A model generated the notes under the pieces. It was given only the letters and a program-made list of their open reading frames with translations. It did not search any database and had not been told where the DNA came from. Below are positions 40,232 to 49,116 of a stretch of 64,000 nt of DNA, piece by piece; position 1 is the first letter of the stretch; every line of letters begins with the position of its first letter. Origin of the DNA: Thermoplasmata archaeon (GTDB lineage: Archaea > Thermoplasmatota > Thermoplasmata > Lutacidiplasmatales > UBA184); assembly GCA_035532555.1 (NCBI GenBank), contig DATKQS010000017.1, positions 1 through 64,000 on the forward strand, given 5' to 3'. The position numbers and the translations under genes were made by a program.

Positions 40232-43200
40232 GTGCAGCATGGATCGACGAACCTCGGACCCCGACGCGCGCTCGCCATCGGGATCGTCCTCCTGCTCGTG
40301 CTGCTCGGCGCCGCGTTCGTCGTCCCCGCGGCGACCGCGCACGGATCCCCGGTCGCCCCGCTCTCGACGCCTACGCTCTCCGATCTGGCACTCGGTCCGC
40401 GCGTCGCCGTCCCCCTCGCGGGGAAACTGCCGCCAGCCCCCGTGTCGGGCATACCGTACGTGGGCTCGGTCTCCGTCTTCGTTACGCTGAGCCTGCAGAA
40501 TCAGAGCCGGCTCGCGGCGCTCCTCACCGGTCTTTCCAACCCATCGAGCCCGGAGTACCACCAGTACCTGTCCGCCCGCGAGTTCACGGCGGAGTTCTCG
40601 CCTTCCGCATCGGCCTACCAGCTCGCGATCACCTACCTCAGCGGAGCCTCGGGAGTCCGCTTGACGTCCTACCCGAATCGCATCGGCCTCCTGCTCGAGG
40701 GCCCCGGACCGGCGGTCGGCGCGCTGTTCGGAGTATCGTTCGCGCGCGGCGGCGCGTCGACGAGCTCGTACTATTCTCCGGTGGGCACACCGACCCTGCC
40801 GGCGCGCCTCGTCGCAGAGATCGGATCGGTAGACGGTCTTTCGAGCTACGGAACGGCGACCCCGGCGACGATCCGTACGATCGCGAGCGGACCGGCCGCG
40901 GCTCCGAACGCGAAGGCGGCGGGCTATCCGGCGCCTACTCCGTGCGGGTCGAGTGGGGAGCAGTGCGTCTGGGGCTCGGATCTCCAGGTCGCCTACAACG
41001 AGCAGTCCCTGCTGTCGATCACGTACCCGACCCACGAGGTGGTCGCGACGATCCTCTGGGCCGGGCAGAACAGCCAAGGGCAGCCCGTAGGCCCGTACGT
41101 CCCGAACGACATCTACGATTACTTCAACCTCACGCTACCGGCGGGGGAGCCTCACTCGACGGTGGTTCCCGTTCCCTACGACGGCGCTCCGATGCCCGGG
41201 ATCTCCGCGAGCAACGACACGACAGGGTCGACCGGGGAGAACACGCTCGACCTCGAGATGGTCGGGAGCACCGCGCCCGGAGCGTCGATCTACAATGTCT
41301 ACGGGAACGGTCCGGGGAGCGCCGAGACCGACGGAGCGCTCGCCTTCATCCTGAGCCCGACCGGATACCCCGGCCTCGCGAACGTCAGCGTGATCTCCAA
41401 CTCCTGGGGCTCGCTGGACTCGAACGACTCGTCGTGGGTCCCGATGCTGCAAGAGGCCCAAGCACGGGGGATCACGGTCCTCGCCGCGACCGGGGACGCC
41501 GGGAGCAACCCCTCCAGCAACTACTCGGTGGGCTCGCAGGTCGAATTCCCATCCGTGATGGCCTACAACTCCTTCGGAGTGACGGCGGTGGGAGGCACGG
41601 CCCTCACCCTGAACGCCGACCCGAGCTCTTCCGCATTCCTATCGATCATCTCCCAGCCGGCATGGTACGAGCCCCAGTCGGGGAGCGGTCCCATCGGTAG
41701 TTCCGGAGGAGTGAGCAAGTACTTCGCCGAGCCGTCGTGGCAGCGCACCTCCGAGGCGAACGCGGTGATCGCGGCTACGGGCTCGAGCGGGCGGGGAGTA
41801 CCGGACGTTGCGGCCATCGCGCAGGACATGTTCGTGCTCGCGACGACCTCGGGGACCCAACTGACGTACCGCGACTTCGGGACCTCGGTGGCGACGCCCG
41901 TGGTCGCGGGACTCGTCGCAGAGGCCGATGCGGTCCTCGTGCGATACCACCAGCCGAACCTGGGATTCCTAAACCCCGCGATGTACGCATGGGCCGACCG
42001 GATGGTCCAACCGCCTCCGGCCGGCTCGGAGAACGGATCGGTCGTGTACGGCACGTACGACTCGTCGCTCCCGATGCTCCCACTCTACGACGTGACGCGG
42101 GGCGGGAACTACGTGTACCCAGCGCTGCCCGGCTACGACCTCGTAACGGGCTGGGGTTCGCTCAACGACTACAACTTCACGGCGTTCGTCCTCTCCTTCA
42201 ACTACGCGGGTTCCTCCTTCGCGCTCGATGGGGTGAAGGACGTGGTGAACCTGAGCGCGCTCACGGCGACCTCCGTGTTCCAGAACTCCACGGTGAACAC
42301 GCAGTACAACGCGTCGATCGAGCAAACGCTCTTCCTCGCCAACAGTCTCGGGTCCCCGATCTACTGGGTCCAGAACGCGGTTTCCCTCCAGCGCACCTCG
42401 TCGTCCGCGTGGCAGGTCACCGAGACGGGTTCCATCTACTACCCGTTCTACGGGCTGTACCCGGGCCAGACGATCTGGGTTTACCGGACCTCGAGCGGCG
42501 GATCCGCCACGCTTCCGACCACCTGGACGATCACCACGAGCCTCGTGCGACCGACCGGTTCCTCTCCGGAGATCGTATTCGATGTGAACGGGCGGGCGGT
42601 CTCGACGCCCGTCCCCGGGGCCGAGTTCATCATCGGTGGCTCGGGATATCGGTACTTCTGGCAGGGAATCGAATACACGGACGGCCCGTATCCGAACACC
42701 GCCGTCCCGAGCGGTCTCGCGCCCCAGTTCGGGCTTCTGGGAGGTCCGTCCGGCAGCGCGGGCGTCTTCGCCGCACCCACCTCCGCGGCCGTCACTCCGA
42801 CGTATCTCCCCACGGGTGGAAGCGCCTACGTGGCCCCCGTCGGAGGCGGGGTCGTCCGCACCCCGATCGCCCAGGCGCCGGAATCTGCCCAGAACCTCCG
42901 ATGGACTCCGTCCGGCGGGAGCTGGGAGGCCTCGGTCGTGAGCGGGAGCGTCGATCAGGGATTCTTCGTGTATTCGACCGCCGACGCGGGCAACCCCGTC
43001 AACTTCCAGCTGGTCACGTTCGCCGTGGTGTTCAACGAGACCGGGCTCGGGAGCGGAGCGGTCTGGTCGGTGACGCTCGGCGGGATCACCGAGAGCTCGT
43101 CGGCCACGACGATCACCTTCGAGATGCTCAACGGGACCTATGCCTTCTCCGTCCCATCGGTCGCCGGCTCGAACCCTTCGCCCGGATCGGGGAGCGTGAC

Positions 43201-43447
43201 CGTGCTCGGGAACTTGTCGTACGTCGTGCTCTCCTTCGCGGCTTCCTGCACGGGACTCAATTGCGCCTACGCGTACATCCCCGGTGGGTGGGAGATCTAC
43301 GCGATCCTCGCGCTCGTTGCGGTGATGGTCATCGCGCTGATAGCGCTCGTGGCCGTCCGACGGCCGCGTCGGCCGGTCTCGACTCCCGGCCCGGACGGTG
43401 CCAGCGGGCCGGTCGAGCCGATGGTGCCCCCGTACAATCCGCGCTAG
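40232..43447 (+). CDS. Secreted, membrane-anchored S53 (sedolisin/kumamolisin-like) peptidase
   Basis: A 1071-residue serine-carboxyl peptidase. Residues ~12-35 are a signal peptide (ALAIGIVLLLVLLGAAFVVP). The pro-kumamolisin activation domain follows to about 220. The catalytic domain has Glu336 and Asp340 in GENTLDLE, and Ser552 in GTSVATPVVAG. After a beta-rich middle region, a domain with FNETGLGSGAVWSVTLGG comes near residue 930. The end is a transmembrane helix (about 1020-1040) and a short Pro-rich cytoplasmic tail. Peptidases of this family act in acidic surroundings. GTG 40232 is supported by the TATA box. Confidence 0.92.
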   Translation: MQHGSTNLGPRRALAIGIVLLLVLLGAAFVVPAATAHGSPVAPLSTPTLSDLALGPRVAVPLAGKLPPAPVSGIPYVGSVSVFVTLSLQNQSRLAALLTGLSNPSSPEYHQYLSAREFTAEFSPSASAYQLAITYLSGASGVRLTSYPNRIGLLLEGPGPAVGALFGVSFARGGASTSSYYSPVGTPTLPARLVAEIGSVDGLSSYGTATPATIRTIASGPAAAPNAKAAGYPAPTPCGSSGEQCVWGSDLQVAYNEQSLLSITYPTHEVVATILWAGQNSQGQPVGPYVPNDIYDYFNLTLPAGEPHSTVVPVPYDGAPMPGISASNDTTGSTGENTLDLEMVGSTAPGASIYNVYGNGPGSAETDGALAFILSPTGYPGLANVSVISNSWGSLDSNDSSWVPMLQEAQARGITVLAATGDAGSNPSSNYSVGSQVEFPSVMAYNSFGVTAVGGTALTLNADPSSSAFLSIISQPAWYEPQSGSGPIGSSGGVSKYFAEPSWQRTSEANAVIAATGSSGRGVPDVAAIAQDMFVLATTSGTQLTYRDFGTSVATPVVAGLVAEADAVLVRYHQPNLGFLNPAMYAWADRMVQPPPAGSENGSVVYGTYDSSLPMLPLYDVTRGGNYVYPALPGYDLVTGWGSLNDYNFTAFVLSFNYAGSSFALDGVKDVVNLSALTATSVFQNSTVNTQYNASIEQTLFLANSLGSPIYWVQNAVSLQRTSSSAWQVTETGSIYYPFYGLYPGQTIWVYRTSSGGSATLPTTWTITTSLVRPTGSSPEIVFDVNGRAVSTPVPGAEFIIGGSGYRYFWQGIEYTDGPYPNTAVPSGLAPQFGLLGGPSGSAGVFAAPTSAAVTPTYLPTGGSAYVAPVGGGVVRTPIAQAPESAQNLRWTPSGGSWEASVVSGSVDQGFFVYSTADAGNPVNFQLVTFAVVFNETGLGSGAVWSVTLGGITESSSATTITFEMLNGTYAFSVPSVAGSNPSPGSGSVTVLGNLSYVVLSFAASCTGLNCAYAYIPGGWEIYAILALVAVMVIALIALVAVRRPRRPVSTPGPDGASGPVEPMVPPYNPR

Positions 43448-43482
43448 GCCCGATCGGGATCGGCCCGACCCGAGGGCGGAAG

Positions 43483-43556
43483 TGGACTGGTCGGGATTTG
43501 AACCCGAGGCCTCCGGTTTGCAAAACCGGCGATCTTCCGAGCTGATCTACCAGCCC
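43483..43556 (-). tRNA. tRNA-Ala (TGC)
   Basis: A 74-nt cloverleaf on the minus strand. Acceptor GGGCTGG pairs with CCAGTCC with one G-T pair. The anticodon arm is CCGGT-TTTGCAA-ACCGG with anticodon TGC. The T arm is CGGGTTCAAATCCCG. Discriminator A is at 43483. There is no intron and CCA is not encoded. A GCTATGAATCC box on the minus strand near 43580-43590 is its likely promoter. Confidence 0.95.
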
Positions 43557-43654
43557 TCGGCCCTTGAGGGGCGCTCCGGATTCATAGCCTTTCGTCTGGA
43601 GCGCGCGCCGGGCCGGGATAAGGAAATCTACTCCTGACGCCCACCCCGAGTCGC

Positions 43655-44656
43655 ATGCGGCTGAGCGCGTTCTCGATTGTCGACGGCTTCGGCCCGTTCC
43701 AGAGCGAGGGTCGGGATCGCCACCGCGAGGTGGTCGCGCTCGCGGAGGCGGCGGAAGCGGGTGGGCTGGACGCGATCTGGATCGCCGAGCACCACTTCCA
43801 GGGAGGCGGCATGTGTCCCTCTCCGCCGATCCTCCTCGCGGCGTGCGCCGAGCGGACGCGTCGCCTCCGGCTCGGATCGATGGTCAGCGTTCTGCCGTTC
43901 CACGAGCCGGTCGCCCTCGCGGAGGAGTACGCGCTCCTCGACCGTCTCAGCGGCGGTCGCCTGAACCTCGGTGTGGGCAGCGGCTACCTCGCGAGCGAGT
44001 TCGAAGGCTTCGGCATCGACCCGGCGGGCAAGCGCGAACGGTTCGACCGTGCGCTCGACACCCTGCTCCGAGCCTTCGCGGGCGAAGAGGTGAGCGTGGA
44101 CCGCCCCGGGTCGCGACCGGTGCGGCTCAGCGTACGACCCATCCAGCATCCCCATCCTCCCATTTGGATCGCGGTCCAGCGCCGGGAGGCCCTGCCGTTC
44201 GTCGCGGCGCGTGGAGTGTCGGCGGCGTTGATCCCCTACGCGACGGTCGGAGGGATCGAGGAGCTCCGGACCCAAATCGCCGAGTACCGCTCCCACCTCC
44301 CGCCGGGGAGCCGCGCCGGGGTATCGGTGGGCCTCCACCTCTATGCCGGCGATCGGCCCGATCTCGCGCGCGCGGCCCTGCAGCGCTATCTCGATGGCCG
44401 ACTCGCGACCCAGAGCACGTTCTACGTGGAGAAGGTCCGAAACCATCCGGAGCACGCGAGCGCGGAGTCGATCGAGCGCAGCGGGTTCGCCCTCTTCGGC
44501 ACCCCGGGGGAAGTCGCCGAAGGGCTCGAACGGTTCCGCGGGATCGGAGTCGATGAGGTCCTCGGGATCTTCGACTTCGGTGGACTGGAGGCGAGAGAAG
44601 CGCAGTCTTCCGCTCGGGCCCTGGGAAGCGCGCGGGCGCCGTTCGCGACGGCGTAG
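43655..44656 (+). CDS. Luciferase-like (LLM class) flavin-dependent oxidoreductase
   Basis: A 333-residue TIM-barrel flavoprotein. Marks are the N-terminal strand LSAFSIVDG, AGGLDAIWIAEHHFQ, the GGRLNLGVGSGY loop and the PPIWIAVQRREALPFVA segment. LLM enzymes use FMN or coenzyme F420 for monooxygenation or hydride transfer. Which cofactor is used here cannot be told. ATG 43655 follows a GGATAAGG box at about -36. Confidence 0.88.
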   Translation: MRLSAFSIVDGFGPFQSEGRDRHREVVALAEAAEAGGLDAIWIAEHHFQGGGMCPSPPILLAACAERTRRLRLGSMVSVLPFHEPVALAEEYALLDRLSGGRLNLGVGSGYLASEFEGFGIDPAGKRERFDRALDTLLRAFAGEEVSVDRPGSRPVRLSVRPIQHPHPPIWIAVQRREALPFVAARGVSAALIPYATVGGIEELRTQIAEYRSHLPPGSRAGVSVGLHLYAGDRPDLARAALQRYLDGRLATQSTFYVEKVRNHPEHASAESIERSGFALFGTPGEVAEGLERFRGIGVDEVLGIFDFGGLEAREAQSSARALGSARAPFATA

Positions 44657-44711
44657 GGCGCTCGGAGCTCCTCCCTGCAGCCCTATGTAGAACCGGAATC
44701 ATGGATGGCCG

Positions 44712-45485
44712 ATGAAGGTCGGACGGCGACCTGGGCCGAAGCCGAAACATCTCTACGTCCGGGTCGTGCGCGCCGGGAGCGAGGGCGAGGTCGACTTTCC
44801 GACGCCGGGAATCGTTCGCCCGTTCCTCGAGCACCTCGAACACGTGGGCCGCCTCGTGGCCCACGGTCCGCTGCGAACCCCCAAGGGCGATCTGCTTGTT
44901 TTTCGCGCGACGGACGTCGCCGAGGCCCGACGCGTGCTGCGCACCGACCCTTTCGCGGGGATCCACCGGACGTCCTACGAGTTCCTCGAATGGTCCCCGG
45001 CCGAGCGGGGAAGCGGGGTCAATCTCGACCCGCCACCGCCGCGGGGCTCCGGCCGCCTGACGTCCTTGCAGCGGGTGGCGGTCGTGGTCCGGGACCAGAA
45101 GCGGGCCATCGCATGGTACCAGGACGTCCTCGGTCTCGCGATCCGAACCCAGGACCCGGACACCGGGTACGTCGAGCTCGCGCTCGGTCTGGGCACGAGC
45201 GCGATCTCGCTCATCGCGCCCCGCGCCGATTGGGGGGAACCGTACTTCTCCGAGGCCCTCGGCCGCATCGGGGCCGCGACGGGGATCGTCTTCCAAACCG
45301 ATAGCGTTCGGGCCCTCGAGCTGCGGTTGCTCAACGCCCACGCCACCGTCACGCAGTCCGTGCGGGAGGAGCCGTGGGGAGGGAGCACGATCCGCTTCGC
45401 GGATCCGGACGGCAACGAGTTCCTGGCCTTCGAGGCCCTCTTCCCGAAGAGTCGAACGGCCGTGTCCGCTCGCCGTCGTTCCTGA
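44712..45485 (+). CDS. Fusion of YCII-like and VOC (glyoxalase-fold) domains
   Basis: A 257-residue protein. Residues ~10-95 resemble the YCII fold (LYVRVVRAG ... FLEHLEHVGRLVAHGPL, ARRVLRTDPFAGI). Residues ~115-250 are a vicinal-oxygen-chelate domain: RVAVVVRDQKRAIAWYQDVLGLA and FADPDGNEFLAFEALF, whose conserved Glu could bind a metal. The first expected VOC metal ligand (His in the first strand) is replaced by Ala in the RVAVVV strand. The function could be ring cleavage, resistance to a metabolite, or ligand binding. It is followed 79 bp later by an MBL hydrolase. Confidence 0.75.
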   Translation: MKVGRRPGPKPKHLYVRVVRAGSEGEVDFPTPGIVRPFLEHLEHVGRLVAHGPLRTPKGDLLVFRATDVAEARRVLRTDPFAGIHRTSYEFLEWSPAERGSGVNLDPPPPRGSGRLTSLQRVAVVVRDQKRAIAWYQDVLGLAIRTQDPDTGYVELALGLGTSAISLIAPRADWGEPYFSEALGRIGAATGIVFQTDSVRALELRLLNAHATVTQSVREEPWGGSTIRFADPDGNEFLAFEALFPKSRTAVSARRRS

Positions 45486-45564
45486 GGGCGGGGTCTGGAT
45501 CGGGCCCGGGCTCAGGCGCGACGAGCTTTATCCCGCGAGGTCTGCAGGACCCCGGAGAACGCCC

Positions 45565-46233
45565 ATGGTCGAGATACTACCCGGAGTGCACCTCGTGGAC
45601 GGCATCGACCCCTCCCCGGACTTCACCACCCACGTCTACCTCTTGAAGGACCGCGGGAACACCTGGACCCTGATCGATTCCGGGCTCCCGGGCTCGGACG
45701 TGGCGATCGGCGCCTACCTGGCCCACATGAAGATCCCGCCGACCTCCGTCAAGAAGATCCTCATCACCCATCTTCACCGCGATCACGTCGGCGGTCTCGC
45801 GCGAATGATCGAACGGACGAGGGCCCGGACGTTCTCCCATTGGATCGAGGCGGCCTACATCAATTGCAAGCCCGCCTATGACGGACCCGGCGCGCCTCCG
45901 GCCGAGCCCGTGGTCATCGACGAAGTGCTCAAGGATGGCGACTCGGTCGACGCCGCAGGCGGCCTCGTCGCCTACCACACCCCGGGACACACCCCAGGAC
46001 ACATGGCCTACTACCAGCCCGAGCGCAAGCTACTGTTCAGCGGGGATCTGTTCTTCGGCGAAAAGGACGGGCTCATCCTCACGGTGCCGGACTATACCCA
46101 CCACACACCGACCGCACGGATCTCCGCGCATCGGATGTCCCAACTCTCGGTGGAGTCAGTCCTCTCCTATCACGGGGGGCCCGTGCTGAAGAACGGCGCG
46201 AGCGCGCTCCGCAAGTTCGCCCGGCTCGACTGA
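45565..46233 (+). CDS. Metallo-beta-lactamase-fold hydrolase
   Basis: A 222-residue MBL protein. The metal motif is ILITHLHRDHVGGL (HxHxDH) near residue 75, the second His in HTPGHTPGHMAYY and the bridging Asp in LLFSGDLFFGE, then a terminal His in SYHGGPVL. The family covers glyoxalase II, lactonase and other hydrolases. The strand order at the N-terminus (VHLVDGIDPSPDFTTHVYLLKD) fits a stand-alone hydrolase. The substrate is unknown; it may act with the VOC fusion gene upstream. Confidence 0.88.
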   Translation: MVEILPGVHLVDGIDPSPDFTTHVYLLKDRGNTWTLIDSGLPGSDVAIGAYLAHMKIPPTSVKKILITHLHRDHVGGLARMIERTRARTFSHWIEAAYINCKPAYDGPGAPPAEPVVIDEVLKDGDSVDAAGGLVAYHTPGHTPGHMAYYQPERKLLFSGDLFFGEKDGLILTVPDYTHHTPTARISAHRMSQLSVESVLSYHGGPVLKNGASALRKFARLD

Positions 46234-46274
46234 TCCGGCGAGGCGTCCTTCCGGGCCGGGAAACCGAGGCCGAG

Positions 46275-46349
46275 TGGGACTGGCCAGATTTGAACTGGCG
46301 TCTCGGAGTCCCGAACCCCGAAGGATGGACCAAGCTACCCCACAGTCCC
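46275..46349 (-). tRNA. tRNA-Pro (CGG)
   Basis: A 75-nt cloverleaf. Acceptor GGGACTG pairs with CAGTCCC, discriminator A at 46275. Anticodon arm CGGGG-TTCGGGA-CTCCG has anticodon CGG and one G-T pair. T arm GCCAGTTCAAATCTGGC. No intron is present and CCA is not encoded. Confidence 0.93.
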
Positions 46350-46382
46350 ACGTTGACGGGTTGCGAGGCGGCCACGAGCGCG

Positions 46383-46391
46383 CGATATATG
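46383..46391 (-). promoter_or_regulatory. TATA box of tRNA-Pro
   Basis: The minus strand reads CTCATATATCGC around 46382-46393, about 35 bp upstream of the tRNA 5' end at 46349. Confidence 0.55.
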
Positions 46392-46496
46392 AGAGGGAGG
46401 GCGAGGGGATCCGTGTACCCGGCTCGGGGCGCTCCCTCGTGAGCGTTTCGTGATCCCTCCCTCCTCTTTCTAATCCCCACCCCCCTTTCCTATCCC

Positions 46497-47819
46497 ATGC
46501 CTGCCTTGGGAGAGCCTCCGCCCTTTCCCTTGCCGGGAGGCCCCGCTCCCGGCTCCCTTACCTACACCATCCCCGGGCTGCGGGACGACCCTACGTTGTG
46601 CCTGCGGTGCCGCTCGGCCCAGCTGCTCTGCGGCAAGCCGGTCTGTCCCATCCTCGTGCGGTACGGAGGCCTCTCTCGGACCCTGCCGATGGTGCAAGGT
46701 ATCGAACTCTCGGGTTCCTCGCCCCCGGGAGTCTTCGTGGGCCGGTTCGGCTACCCGAAGGTATCGGTGGGGCCACTCCTCAGTCCGATCCACGGGGACA
46801 CGATGCTCTACGACACCCCGGAGGACTGGGTCGGACGTTCGGTCCAGGAGGTCGTCGGCTTCCGAACGGGTCTCGTCCGCGGGACCCGATCGATGCGGGT
46901 CACCGAAGCGGACCGTCCCGCGGGCCTCCTCGAGGATCTCCAGCTTCTGTCGCTCTCGGCCGAATCGCCCGAGGCCGAGGCGACGTTCCGCCGCCCGCCC
47001 CGGGGGCATCTTGCGCTGTCGGACTCTTCTCCTCCGTTCGGCCCCACCGCCGCGATCGAGGGATTCCGACTCGACGTCCGCCGGGTCGACCAGCATCTGG
47101 ACCGGCTCGCATCCGATACCGACGCCAACGCCCGAACCGCCGTCGACGAGCTGTACCACCGGGGCGTGCGGGTCAGTCGGATCCAGCGCGCGTTCAGCGT
47201 CGGCACTCTAGGCCGCCGGGGCCGCCGCAAGCTCGTGCCGACGCGATGGAGCATCACCGCGGTGGACGACCTTCTCTCGAAAGGCAATCTCGCGAAGATT
47301 CGCCATCTCCCCGAGCTCTCGGAGATCCTCCTCTACCGGTACACGGCCCTCGACAACCGTTGGTTCCTCGCCTTCCTTCCGGGAACCTACCGGTACGAAT
47401 CCATCGAGACATGGTACCCGAACACACTGTGGAATCCCAACACCGAGCGGGTCGTCATGATGGGGGACCACGAGGGTTTCCACGGCCGCACGACGTACGC
47501 ATCGATCGGGGGCTGCTACTACGCGGCCCGGCTCGCGACCTCGGAGGCGTTGCTTCGTCTGCAGCGCCAGGCCGGAGTGCTCGTGTTCCGGGAGGTCCAC
47601 CCCGGAGAGATCCTACCGCTGGGTGTCTGGAACGTCCGCGAGCACGTCCGAGAGGCGCTCGCCCGGCCTCCCGAGCGTCTCGCCTCCCTCGCCGAACTCA
47701 CCGCACGGATGGTCGAGACCTTCGCCATCCCGATCGAGCGCTGGCTGCGGCAGAGCGCGGTGCTCCACGACGTGCGGACCCAGCGTCGGCTCGAGGAGTT
47801 CGACCGCGCGGCGTCGTGA
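46497..47819 (+). CDS. nreA: Archaeal DNA repair protein NreA
   Basis: A 440-residue protein of the archaeal Nre family. The N-terminal zinc motif is CLRCRSAQLLCGKPVCP (residues ~35-51). The conserved cores include GFRTGLVRGTRSMRV, SVGTLGRRGRRKLVPTRWSITAVDD (read in parts) and the C-terminal GGCYYAARLATSEAL. Haloarchaeal NreA acts with the mitomycin-repair pathway and binds PCNA. The last residues contain QRRLEEF, a PCNA-interacting (PIP-type) motif at about 430-436. ATG 46497 is the only good start. It stands alone. Confidence 0.9.
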   Translation: MPALGEPPPFPLPGGPAPGSLTYTIPGLRDDPTLCLRCRSAQLLCGKPVCPILVRYGGLSRTLPMVQGIELSGSSPPGVFVGRFGYPKVSVGPLLSPIHGDTMLYDTPEDWVGRSVQEVVGFRTGLVRGTRSMRVTEADRPAGLLEDLQLLSLSAESPEAEATFRRPPRGHLALSDSSPPFGPTAAIEGFRLDVRRVDQHLDRLASDTDANARTAVDELYHRGVRVSRIQRAFSVGTLGRRGRRKLVPTRWSITAVDDLLSKGNLAKIRHLPELSEILLYRYTALDNRWFLAFLPGTYRYESIETWYPNTLWNPNTERVVMMGDHEGFHGRTTYASIGGCYYAARLATSEALLRLQRQAGVLVFREVHPGEILPLGVWNVREHVREALARPPERLASLAELTARMVETFAIPIERWLRQSAVLHDVRTQRRLEEFDRAAS

Positions 47820-47854
47820 AACGTCGCGAGCGCAGGGTCCTTGCGGAAGGCCGT

Positions 47855-49051
47855 CTAGAAAACGGTGATCTTCCCGGTCAGGAGCTTCTGGGGGATCGAC
47901 GGGATCTCGTCGAACCAATGCTGCGCGACCGCCTCGGCCTTGCCCTTGACCTGGGCGAGCTTGACCCCATCCGCCGGCAGGATCTGCAGGCTCGCGACCT
48001 GCGGCTCGTCGACCGGCTTGCCGATCTGGGAGAGGATCCGCACGTGGACCTCCTTGACGTTGCCGCCGGTCTCCTTGATGATGTCGTTCGCGATCTGATT
48101 GCCGACGATGTTGTAGATCTTCCCGACGTGGTTGATCGGGTTCTTCCCGGCGGACGCCTCGAGGCTCATCGGCCGGCACGGCGTGATGAGGCCGTTCGCG
48201 CGGTTGCCGCGTCCGACGGATCCGTCATCCCCGGCTTCCATCGATAGGCCCGTGCAGGTGAGGTAGAACCGACCGAGCTCGGGATCGTCGGCCGTGTTGA
48301 CGTCGATGACGACCTCGCGGCGGGTCAGCTTCGTGGCCTGGTCCGCGAGCTTGTCACGGATCTGTGCGCAGACGTTCGCGTACTCGTCCGCGTCCTCGAT
48401 CTCCGAGTCGACGAGCGCGGCCGCGACCGTGAGCCGGATCTTGTCGCCGGAGCGGAATCCCATCACCTTGACGTCCTCGCCGAGCGCCGGGAGCTTCCGC
48501 TTGAGCTTGAGCGTGAGGAACTTCTCGCTTTCGAGGACGAGCTTCTCGGTGTCGGAGAACGGAGCGAAGCCGACCCCGAAGCTGGTATCGTTGGAGAGGA
48601 CCGACTTCTGGTCGAAGACGCCCCTCAGGTCGATCGACCCCTGCCCGATCTTGCAGTCGAACTCGACGTTCTTGTCGACATCGAGGTGCGCGGCGATCGA
48701 GCCGACGTACTTCTTCCCGGCATCGATTGCGGTCTGGCGGAACGGGAGCTTCTCTCCGTTGACCTCGGTCGTGGCGCGCCCGACCAGGAGGATGTAGATC
48801 GGGCTCGTGACCCGCCCTCCGCCGAACTTCGGTTCGGACCCCCCGCCGACGATCTGGGTCTCGTCAGTGTTGTGGTGGAGGATGCGGTTGTACTCATCGA
48901 GGTACATCCGGGAGAGCGCTTGACTGACGGACTCGGAGATCCCATCGGCCATCGAGTCGGGGTGGCCGAGACCCTTGCGCTCGACCAGCTCGACGGTCTG
49001 GTCCTCGATATGCATCGTCCGCAGCGGTTCCACCTGGATGTTCCGGGCCAT
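47855..49051 (-). CDS. mat: S-adenosylmethionine synthetase, archaeal type
   Basis: A 398-residue archaeal MAT that makes SAM from methionine and ATP. It differs from the bacterial enzyme; the signature regions are ELVERKGLGHPDSMADG, GGRVTSPIYILLVGRAT, DTSFGVGFAPFS and GSVGRGNRANGLITPCRPMSLE (read in parts). A minus-strand TTAAA box near 49088 lies about 38 bp upstream of the ATG. It supplies SAM for Trm1, Elp3 and the methyltransferases in the region. Confidence 0.96.
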   Translation of the reverse strand: MARNIQVEPLRTMHIEDQTVELVERKGLGHPDSMADGISESVSQALSRMYLDEYNRILHHNTDETQIVGGGSEPKFGGGRVTSPIYILLVGRATTEVNGEKLPFRQTAIDAGKKYVGSIAAHLDVDKNVEFDCKIGQGSIDLRGVFDQKSVLSNDTSFGVGFAPFSDTEKLVLESEKFLTLKLKRKLPALGEDVKVMGFRSGDKIRLTVAAALVDSEIEDADEYANVCAQIRDKLADQATKLTRREVVIDVNTADDPELGRFYLTCTGLSMEAGDDGSVGRGNRANGLITPCRPMSLEASAGKNPINHVGKIYNIVGNQIANDIIKETGGNVKEVHVRILSQIGKPVDEPQVASLQILPADGVKLAQVKGKAEAVAQHWFDEIPSIPQKLLTGKITVF

Positions 49052-49116
49052 GGGGGTTCACTCGGGGCCGGCGGAGTCGGGGGTCGGTTTAAGGGTTGCG
49101 ACGCTTAGGGCCGACG

